Assembly (NCBI GenBank): GCA_003551405.1
Contig: PUMO01000015.1
Coordinates: forward strand, 1 to 12,364
Length of the DNA: 12,364 nucleotides
Source: Mollicutes bacterium
GTDB taxonomy: Bacteria; Bacillota_I; Bacilli_A; Izemoplasmatales; Izemoplasmataceae
Reading direction: 5' to 3'
Shown here: one piece after another, positions 7,558 through 12,364 of the stretch
How the letters are laid out: every line of letters begins with the position of its first letter
Position numbering within the stretch: position 1 is the stretch's first letter
Position numbers and translations under genes: made by a program
Notes under the pieces: model-generated
The model's input: only the letters and a program-made list of their open reading frames with translations
Databases searched by the model: none
Told to the model about the DNA's origin: nothing

Positions 7558-9120
7558 TTATTTGGCAACATCCTGTACCCGCGTTTCGCGTATAACGGTC
7601 ACTTTAATGGTGCCTGGGTATGAAAGTTGTTCTTCAATTTCTGTTTTAATATCACGCGCAAGCTTATGCGCAGTCGCGTCATCAATATGGTCGGGTTTGA
7701 CCATAACGCGGACTTCGCGTCCAGCTTGAATGGCGTAAGCCTGCTCAACACCTTCGTGTTTACTTGAAAGTTCTTCAAGTTGTTCAAGACGTTTCACATA
7801 ATTATCGAGTGATTCACTGCGTGCACCAGGTCTGGCAGCACTAAGCGCATCAGACGCCGCAACGAGCACGGCAATATTGGTTTCTGCCTCAACTTCACCA
7901 TGATGGCTCTTGATGGCATCGAGCACGGCTTTAGGTTCTTTATAGCGGTTCGCAATGTTAAAACCGATTTCCACATGAGAGCCTTCCACTTCATGGTCAA
8001 CGGCTTTACCAATGTCATGCAAGAGGCCTGCACGACGGGCTAAAATTTCGTCTTCGCCGATTTCTGCAGCCATTTTTCCGCTCAGAAATGCACATTCAAT
8101 CGAATGGCGCAATACATTTTGACCATACGAGGTTCTGAAATGCAATCGTCCAAGCAATTTGACGAGATCGGGATGAACTTTTCCGATGCCGACTTCAAAG
8201 ACAGCTTCTTCCCCTTTGTCTCTTATGAAACGATCAACATCTTCGCGCATCTTTTCAACAACTTCTTCAATGCGACCCGGATGAATGCGTCCATCAGAAA
8301 CAAGGGCTTCAAGCGCACGTTTGGCGACTTCTCTACGAATTGGGTCAAAACCACTCAAAACGACGGCTTCAGGGGTATCATCAATGATAAGATCAACCCC
8401 GGTCAATGCTTCAATGGTACGGATGTTGCGCCCTTCTCGGCCAATGATGCGACCTTTCATGTCATCATTGGGCAAGTTCACAACACTGACGGTTCTTTCA
8501 CTGGTAACGTCCTGGGCATACTTTTGCATGGCAAACGCAAGAATTTGTTGTGCTTTCTTATCCGCTTCCATTTTTGCTTTTTCTTCTTCATCTTTAATGT
8601 ACTGAGCGATTTCAGTACTCATTTCACTTTCCACACGCGTGAAAATGCGTTCGCGTGCTTCTTCACTGGTATACTGAGCAATTTCTTCTAAACGTTCATT
8701 TTGTTCTTCAATTAAACGCTCTAGTTTGCTTTCTTGTTCCTCCAAGGATTCTTTCTTCTTATCAACAGTTTCTTCCTTACGATCAATATTCGACTCACGG
8801 CGGTCAAGATTAACAGCGCGGTTATCAAGCACTTTTTCACGCTCAAACAGTTTATTTTCCTGATTGGTGATTTCCTGCTTGCGCTCCTTGATTTCCTTTT
8901 CCGCTTCAGCTTTTAAATTGTGTACTTCCTGTTTTGTATCTAAAATCGTCTGTTTTTTCGTTTTTTCAGCTTGTTTCTCCGCGTCGTCAATAATTTGTTT
9001 CGCTTCGGCCTGAGCCTTTTGGAATCCTTTTTCAACGATCATTATTCGGACTAAAAATCCGATAACAACCCCTATTACGAGTAAAAGCAAACCGGAGACG
9101 ATTAATATAGCGGTATCCAT
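7558..9120 (-). CDS. rny: Ribonuclease Y
   Basis: RNase Y is the membrane-anchored endoribonuclease that initiates mRNA decay in Firmicutes. From the ATG at 9120 the protein is 520 residues, the same length as the B. subtilis enzyme. An N-terminal transmembrane helix spans about residues 4-28, followed by a long charged coiled coil (about 30-200). The KH domain has GRIIGREGRNIR at 223-234, and the HD domain has LLHDIGK with the catalytic H368-D369, the same numbers as in B. subtilis. The ATG is preceded by GGAGG at a 7-nt spacing; the open frame continues upstream to 9195, but that part has no ribosome binding site and is leader. The gene has its own promoter and is followed by a hairpin terminator. 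Its neighbour further downstream, a YmcA-like protein, belongs to a family of known RNase Y accessory factors. Confidence 0.98.
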   Translation of the reverse strand: MDTAILIVSGLLLLVIGVVIGFLVRIMIVEKGFQKAQAEAKQIIDDAEKQAEKTKKQTILDTKQEVHNLKAEAEKEIKERKQEITNQENKLFEREKVLDNRAVNLDRRESNIDRKEETVDKKKESLEEQESKLERLIEEQNERLEEIAQYTSEEARERIFTRVESEMSTEIAQYIKDEEEKAKMEADKKAQQILAFAMQKYAQDVTSERTVSVVNLPNDDMKGRIIGREGRNIRTIEALTGVDLIIDDTPEAVVLSGFDPIRREVAKRALEALVSDGRIHPGRIEEVVEKMREDVDRFIRDKGEEAVFEVGIGKVHPDLVKLLGRLHFRTSYGQNVLRHSIECAFLSGKMAAEIGEDEILARRAGLLHDIGKAVDHEVEGSHVEIGFNIANRYKEPKAVLDAIKSHHGEVEAETNIAVLVAASDALSAARPGARSESLDNYVKRLEQLEELSSKHEGVEQAYAIQAGREVRVMVKPDHIDDATAHKLARDIKTEIEEQLSYPGTIKVTVIRETRVQDVAK

Positions 9121-9127
9121 ATTAATT

Positions 9128-9132
9128 CCTCC
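9128..9132 (-). promoter_or_regulatory. Ribosome binding site deciding the rny start
   Basis: GGAGG lies 7 nt before the ATG at 9120. It sets the start at a residue giving a 520-residue protein with the membrane helix at the very N-terminus, and rules out the 25-residue upstream extension. Confidence 0.8.
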
Positions 9133-9159
9133 GTCCTTAATCTTATGGTATATGTGTGC

Positions 9160-9200
9160 TTGCAACGCTTTCATATTGGCGTTTGCAACGTACAAAACGC
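9160..9200 (-). repeat. Repeats in the rny 5' leader
   Basis: Plus-strand TTGCAACG occurs as a direct repeat at 9160-9167 and 9183-9190, 23 nt apart. GCGTTT (9179-9184) and AAACGC (9195-9200) form an inverted repeat around a 10-nt loop. The same AACGC/GCGTT core recurs in the palindrome inside the promoter spacer (9236-9246). These may be an operator for a LacI-type regulator or RNA structure in the leader; neither is proven. Confidence 0.5.
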
Positions 9201-9227
9201 TTTAAATGTATAAAATTGTACTTTTCT

Positions 9228-9257
9228 ATTATACCGCGTTTAACGCTTAAAAGTCAA
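9228..9257 (-). promoter_or_regulatory. Sigma-A type promoter of rny, with palindrome in the spacer
   Basis: The -35 box TTGACT (9257-9252, 5/6) is followed by an 18-nt spacer and a perfect -10 TATAAT (9233-9228). Transcription should start near 9221, giving a leader of about 100 nt. The spacer contains the palindrome GCGTTTAACGC (plus strand 9236-9246), a classic place for an operator. This is the best promoter in the window. Confidence 0.8.
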
Positions 9258-9292
9258 ACAAATTTCCTTTCTTGAGCAAGGCCTTCATCAAC

Positions 9293-9321
9293 AAAAAAAA
9301 GCACTTGCAAGCAAGTGCTTT
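9293..9321 (-). terminator. Rho-independent terminator of recA
   Basis: A near-perfect stem (AAGCACTTGC / GCAAGTGCTT, about 9-11 bp with a very small loop) is followed by eight T residues on the minus strand. The stem starts at the last base of the recA TGA stop codon, so recA ends the upstream transcription unit. Confidence 0.9.
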
Positions 9322-10316
9322 CAGGCAATTTGAAGGATTTCCTTAATTTTACTTTGAAGTGTGTTTAAAAGTTCAGGGTTTTCTTTAAGATATTTCTTAA
9401 CATTTTCACGGCCTTGTCCTATCTTATCGCCATCATATGAAAACCATGACCCACTTTTCTTAATGATTTCATGGTCAACCGCAAGGTCGATGATTTCGCC
9501 TTCTTTGGAAATGCCCTCGCCATAAACAATATCAACTTCAGCCGTTTTGAATGGGGGCGCAATTTTGTTTTTAACGACTTTGATTTTCGTACGGTTCCCA
9601 ACAATGTCGCTACCAAGTTTCAATTGTTCACCACGGCGAATTTCTACACGGACTGAGCTGTAAAACTTAAGGGCTCGTCCACCGGGCGTGGTTTCTGGGT
9701 TTCCAAACATGACACCAACTTTTTCACGGATTTGGTTAATGAATATGGCTGTGGTGTTTGATTTGGAGATAGCACCGGAGAGCTTTCGCATTGCCTGACT
9801 CATCAAACGGGCTTGAAGGCCTACATGCGAACTGCCCATATCACCGCGAATTTCTGCTTCTGGAACCAATGCGGCCACACTGTCTACAACGACAATGTCA
9901 ACGGCATTGCTGCGAATGAGTGCTTCCGTAATTTCCAGAGCCTGCTCACCTGTATCGGGCTGTGAGATGATGAGATTGTCGGTATCCACACCCAGCGCTT
10001 TCGCATAGGTAGGATCGAGCGCATGTTCCGCATCAATGAATGCCGCATAGCCACCAGCAGCCTGGGATTGTGCAATGGCGTGGAGTGCAAACGTCGTTTT
10101 CCCTGAAGATTCGGGGCCATACATCTCCACAATGCGGCCTCTGGGGTAGCCGCCAATACCTAGCGCCATATCTAGTGCTAGGGAGCCAGAGGGGACTTTC
10201 CCGATTTCACGGTAGGCACCTTCATCCCCAAGTAACATGACAGAGCCCTTTCCGTGCGTCTTTTCAATATCCTTCATCGCTTGGTCAAGCGCCTTTTTGC
10301 GATCATCTTTTGCCAA
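9321..10316 (-). CDS. recA: Recombinase RecA
   Basis: RecA forms ATP-dependent filaments on single-stranded DNA for homologous recombination and damage signalling. The protein is 331 residues from a TTG start preceded by AAAGGAGG at 7 nt; an in-frame start at 10343 lies upstream of that site and would add nine residues not typical of RecA. Walker A GPESSGKT is at 67-74. The VDIVVVDSVAAL Walker B stretch, the loop-1 region EAEIRGDMGSSHVG and loop 2 (FINQIREKVGVMFGNPETTPGGRALKF) are all intact. It is shorter than B. subtilis (348) or E. coli (353) RecA because it ends near ENPELLNTLQSKIKEIL without the long acidic tail. It lies 51 nt after pgsA; no SOS (LexA) box was seen in that gap. Stop is TGA, immediately followed by a terminator, which supports the standard code. 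Confidence 0.98.
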   Translation of the reverse strand: MAKDDRKKALDQAMKDIEKTHGKGSVMLLGDEGAYREIGKVPSGSLALDMALGIGGYPRGRIVEMYGPESSGKTTFALHAIAQSQAAGGYAAFIDAEHALDPTYAKALGVDTDNLIISQPDTGEQALEITEALIRSNAVDIVVVDSVAALVPEAEIRGDMGSSHVGLQARLMSQAMRKLSGAISKSNTTAIFINQIREKVGVMFGNPETTPGGRALKFYSSVRVEIRRGEQLKLGSDIVGNRTKIKVVKNKIAPPFKTAEVDIVYGEGISKEGEIIDLAVDHEIIKKSGSWFSYDGDKIGQGRENVKKYLKENPELLNTLQSKIKEILQIA

Positions 10317-10323
10317 GTTAATT

Positions 10324-10331
10324 CCTCCTTT
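10324..10331 (-). promoter_or_regulatory. Ribosome binding site deciding the TTG start of recA
   Basis: AAAGGAGG ends 7 nt before the TTG at 10316. It is the strongest ribosome binding site nearby and fits a RecA beginning MAKDDRKKAL. Confidence 0.8.
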
Positions 10332-10354
10332 CACCCTTATCATACGCAGGGTGA
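10331..10354 (-). promoter_or_regulatory. Hairpin in the recA leader touching the ribosome binding site
   Basis: On the minus strand TCACCCT and AGGGTGA form a 7-bp inverted repeat around a 10-nt loop. Its 3' arm ends at the first base of AAAGGAGG. There is no T-run, so it is not a terminator. It could affect access of ribosomes to recA or mark an operator. Confidence 0.45.
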
Positions 10355-10367
10355 GGCCTAATTTCTC

Positions 10368-10904
10368 TTAAGTATTTGAAGTTAAGCTATGTTTATTTTT
10401 CACAATGTATTCAACGCCACTGATAACAGTCAGTGCCGTGCCAATATAAAGCAAGATCATACCCGCAAATTCAACATGAAACATCAATAAAATGAGTGCC
10501 ACCATTGTTGAGGCGGTTTTATATTTACCGAGCTGTGATGCTGCAATGACATTGCCATTATCAACCGCAACCAAACGAATGCCCGTCACAATGAACTCCC
10601 GTGTCAGAATAATGAACACAATCCACATGGGAATCACGTTGATGTCCTGAAGCATCAAAAGCGCAAACATGACCAGCAATTTATCCGCAAGCGGATCTAA
10701 AAACTTACCGAAAACAGTCACAACGTTCCATTTTCTTGCAAGATAACCATCCAGATAATCGGTTAACGATGCAACAATGAATATGATTGCCAGAATAATC
10801 GAAATGGTATTGAGTTGTTCAGGGGCACTATCCACATAATAAAGAATAACCATGACCGGAATCAATAATGCGCGTAAAACTGTCAGCTGGTTGGGAAGAT
10901 TCAT
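10368..10904 (-). CDS. pgsA: CDP-diacylglycerol--glycerol-3-phosphate 3-phosphatidyltransferase (phosphatidylglycerophosphate synthase)
   Basis: PgsA makes phosphatidylglycerophosphate from CDP-diacylglycerol and glycerol-3-phosphate, the committed step to phosphatidylglycerol and cardiolipin. The 178-residue integral membrane protein carries the complete CDP-alcohol phosphotransferase signature D(x2)DG(x2)AR(x8)G(x3)D(x3)D: D49, D52-G53, A56-R57, G66, D70, D74. The MNLPNQLTVLR start is typical of PgsA, and about four to six hydrophobic segments span the rest. AGGTG lies 5 nt before the ATG. Its place directly before recA matches the Bacillus order, except that cinA, which separates them there, is missing. 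Stop is TAA. Confidence 0.96.
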   Translation of the reverse strand: MNLPNQLTVLRALLIPVMVILYYVDSAPEQLNTISIILAIIFIVASLTDYLDGYLARKWNVVTVFGKFLDPLADKLLVMFALLMLQDINVIPMWIVFIILTREFIVTGIRLVAVDNGNVIAASQLGKYKTASTMVALILLMFHVEFAGMILLYIGTALTVISGVEYIVKNKHSLTSNT

Positions 10905-10940
10905 GCAAACACCTACTTTATCTTTTTTTATACACGTGCA

Positions 10941-10949
10941 ATTATACCA
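10941..10949 (-). promoter_or_regulatory. Extended -10 promoter upstream of pgsA-recA
   Basis: TGGTATAAT on the minus strand gives a perfect -10 (10946-10941) with the TGn extension. The region 17 nt upstream is only a T-run (no good -35), as is common for extended -10 promoters. Transcription should start near 10934, giving a leader of about 30 nt before pgsA. Confidence 0.6.
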
Positions 10950-10996
10950 TACTCCCGTGCGTGAAAAAACGGTTTACTGTGCAATCATACGCTTTA

Positions 10997-11920
10997 TTAT
11001 TCGTCCATTGCACTTATTACTGTTTGTTGGCCATTGTTCAGTACTGCACACGCGCCACCTTGATCTTTCGCATGATACATCGCCTTGTCTGCCTTATCAA
11101 GCAAATGATTCGCATCGGGATTGTCATTGAAAATTTTAACGATGCCAATTGATGATTGAAGAACCACACCTTTTAACGCATACGATACTTTCATAATTGT
11201 TTCGTTTAACCATTTGGCACGATTGATGACGTGTTCTTGCGCATGGTTTTTCACATAAACACAAAACTCATCTCCGCTTAAGCGGTAATAAAGAACAGAT
11301 GCTTCCCACACTTTAATAAACGCAGAAGCAATGCGTTTAAGCAGTTCATCACCGGCTTGATGACCAAAACGGTCATTGAATCGCTTGAATTTGTCGATAT
11401 CCAAAAACATCAGATATTCCCCTACAGGATTCTTAATATTACCAAGGTGATTTTTAAGTGTCTCGCGGGTAAAAAGTTTAGTCAGTGTATCTTGATGCGT
11501 CTTTTTGTAATAAGTGATTTCTGAAGGCGTCTTGGATGATACACTTGCAACACGGCCAAGAAAGAAGGGTTTATTTTCAAGGCGTTCGAGATGTATAAGC
11601 ACCCACAAAATACCGTTTTTTCCTTTAAACGGCAAATAAAGCTGTTGATCATCATCAACATTTTTTACCTGAGACTTAATCTTATCATAAAACAACTGAT
11701 TGCCCTGGACCTCACTGATTGGATTATTAATTTCAAGCATATCAAGCAAAATATCCAAATCAAAAAATTCACGAGGTTCTATGCCAAATGCCCCTAAATC
11801 ACCACCAATTATTTGAATCTCATTGTAAACACGCTTAGGGTGCACCAAAAAAGTGATGTGATAATCGTTTCTTAAAAATCCTTCCTTACACACATTAAAT
11901 GATGTTTTTTGTTCATCCAT
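10997..11920 (-). CDS. Putative soluble diguanylate cyclase with N-terminal PAS-like domain
   Basis: GGDEF proteins make cyclic di-GMP from two GTP. The C-terminal half (about 144-300) is a GGDEF domain: the DTLTKLFTRETL entry motif at 144-155, the metal and substrate residues in FLDIDKFKRFND (172-183; D174, N182, D183), and SGDEF at 215-219, a variant usually still active. No RxxD inhibitory site is present five residues before SGDEF, so product inhibition through that site is not expected. The N-terminal ~130 residues look like a divergent PAS-type sensor (inference from length, position and the LYLPFKGKNGILWVLIHLERL strand pattern) with no transmembrane segment. GAGGGGG lies 7 nt before the ATG. 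No EAL or HD-GYP partner is in the window. The gene sits between a terminator (yebC) and the pgsA promoter, so it is probably transcribed alone, though no clear terminator follows it. Confidence 0.9.
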   Translation of the reverse strand: MDEQKTSFNVCKEGFLRNDYHITFLVHPKRVYNEIQIIGGDLGAFGIEPREFFDLDILLDMLEINNPISEVQGNQLFYDKIKSQVKNVDDDQQLYLPFKGKNGILWVLIHLERLENKPFFLGRVASVSSKTPSEITYYKKTHQDTLTKLFTRETLKNHLGNIKNPVGEYLMFLDIDKFKRFNDRFGHQAGDELLKRIASAFIKVWEASVLYYRLSGDEFCVYVKNHAQEHVINRAKWLNETIMKVSYALKGVVLQSSIGIVKIFNDNPDANHLLDKADKAMYHAKDQGGACAVLNNGQQTVISAMDE

Positions 11921-11961
11921 ACTTATTCCCCCTCATATTATGCTAACAAGGAAGAACAAAA

Positions 11962-11976
11962 ATGCAAGCGTTTTCT
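11962..11976. promoter_or_regulatory. Candidate cre-like (CcpA/LacI-family) operator upstream of the GGDEF gene
   Basis: Plus-strand ATGCAAGCGTTTTCT fits every position of the catabolite-responsive element consensus WTGNAANCGNWNNCW. It lies 42 nt upstream of the GGDEF start, in the gap after the yebC terminator. A single consensus match is weak evidence, and the regulator itself is not in this window. Confidence 0.4.
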
Positions 11977-11977
11977 T

Positions 11978-12007
11978 AGTGTAACCCTTTTCCTTTCATT
12001 CATATAA
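11978..12007 (-). promoter_or_regulatory. Weak candidate promoter of the GGDEF gene
   Basis: TTATAT (12007-12002) and TACACT (11983-11978) are separated by 18 nt. Both boxes are poor matches. If real, transcription would start near 11971, inside the cre-like site, a good position for repression. A CATAAT at 11942-11937 was less likely because its start would fall within the ribosome binding site. Confidence 0.3.
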
Positions 12008-12034
12008 AAAAATCACTCGAATGAGTGATTTTTT
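12005..12034 (-). terminator. Rho-independent terminator after the yebC-family gene
   Basis: ATCACTC and GAGTGAT form a 7-bp core stem around a 4-nt loop, extended by A-T pairs to about 12 bp and ending in a T-run on the minus strand. It overlaps the TAA stop of the upstream gene. The flanking A and T runs make it look bidirectional, but no plus-strand gene ends here. Confidence 0.88.
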
Positions 12035-12364
12035 AAGCCGACTGGTCCAAGTCGACATTGTGATAAACATTTTGAACATCATCAAGATCATTGAGCATCT
12101 CAAGCATTTTTTGAAAATTTTCCAAGTCTTCACCGCTCAGTGTGATGGTAGTTTGTGGATACCAGCCTGATTCAGAATGAAGGACACTGTAAGACGCATC
12201 ACGCAACGCGGATTCCATTGCGTCCAATTCATACCCACCGCTTACAATGTGGACACCACTGTCCGTGTTCCAAATATCAATCGGTTCAATTTCACGCCCA
12301 AGTAATGTCTCAAGCACAGCCTCTTCATCCGCGCCGTCAACCACTATTTTACTTAAATGATCAT
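12033..12364 (-). CDS. YebC/TACO1-family protein, C-terminal part (truncated by window edge)
   Basis: About 110 C-terminal codons are visible, and the frame stays open to position 12364 (reading DHLSKIVVDGADEE at the edge), so the start lies outside. The end is diagnostic of the family: YPQTTITLS, then a helix ending in MLNDLDDVQNVYHNVDL, close to the LEDLEDVQNVFHNVDL ending of Bacillus YeeI/YrbC. The family was long annotated as transcriptional regulators; TACO1 in mitochondria is a translation activator, and bacterial members have been tied to translation of difficult sequences such as polyproline. Which role applies here cannot be told from this fragment. A strong terminator overlaps the TAA stop. 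Confidence 0.93.
   Translation of the reverse strand, partial: DHLSKIVVDGADEEAVLETLLGREIEPIDIWNTDSGVHIVSGGYELDAMESALRDASYSVLHSESGWYPQTTITLSGEDLENFQKMLEMLNDLDDVQNVYHNVDLDQSA

Noticed and set aside
8104..8691. Plus-strand open frame of 195 codons opposite rny
   Set aside because: Antisense to the KH/HD and coiled-coil coding region; its Phe-rich composition mirrors the Glu/Lys codons of the coiled coil.
9121..9195. 25-codon in-frame extension upstream of rny
   Set aside because: No ribosome binding site before the TTG or ATG codons there, while GGAGG precedes the ATG at 9120, which gives the standard 520-residue RNase Y.
10317..10343. Nine-codon extension of recA
   Set aside because: It would place AAAGGAGG inside the coding region and add residues not typical of RecA; the TTG at 10316 fits better.
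10905..10996. Terminator for the GGDEF gene in the gap before pgsA
   Set aside because: T-runs are present but no stem of useful length precedes them; transcription may continue into pgsA.
11937..11942. CATAAT as the -10 box of the GGDEF gene
   Set aside because: Transcription would start within the ribosome binding site, and the only -35-like TTGCAT is 19 nt away.

Overview
The window is a stretch of bacterial housekeeping chromosome with every gene on the minus strand, so it reads from position 12364 down to 1. By eye the GC content is around 40-45%. The gene order is strongly Firmicutes-like: pgsA - recA - rny (RNase Y) - ymdB - miaB - ymcA - (insert) - mutS - mutL is the backbone known from Bacillus subtilis. 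The sporulation genes found in the Bacillus version (spoVS, cotE) are absent, as is cinA between pgsA and recA. TGA is used as a stop (recA ends in TGA just before its terminator). I infer a non-sporulating Bacilli lineage, perhaps Erysipelotrichia or an Acholeplasma/Izemoplasma-like group that keeps the standard code. The genus cannot be fixed from this sequence.

Layout in transcription order. 12364-12033: C-terminal part of a YebC/TACO1-family protein, closed by a strong hairpin terminator. 11920-10997: a soluble PAS-like/GGDEF protein (putative diguanylate cyclase) with a CcpA/LacI-type operator match in its upstream gap. 10904-9321: pgsA (phosphatidylglycerophosphate synthase) behind an extended -10 promoter, then recA, then a terminator. 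9120-7558: rny behind a good sigma-A promoter and a roughly 100-nt leader rich in repeats, followed by a hairpin terminator that directly abuts the ribosome binding site of the next gene. 7511-4448: a tight run of NUDIX hydrolase, ymdB, miaB and a ymcA/ylbF-like gene, with gaps of 0 and 18 nt and one 14-nt overlap. 4381-1: a new promoter drives an unnamed gene for a 330-residue protein (several SAP-like helical units plus a C-terminal membrane anchor), then mutS and the 5' two-fifths or so of mutL, which runs off the window.

Functionally the window joins genome maintenance (recA, mutS, mutL), RNA turnover and tRNA modification (rny, the YmcA-like RNase Y partner, miaB), phosphodiesterase/nucleotide clean-up (ymdB, NUDIX), membrane lipid synthesis (pgsA) and probable second-messenger signalling (GGDEF). 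The least explained item is the 330-residue tail-anchored protein co-transcribed with mutS-mutL, where Bacillus carries cotE. No tRNA, rRNA, mobile element or CRISPR array was seen, and no non-coding gap exceeds about 200 bases.
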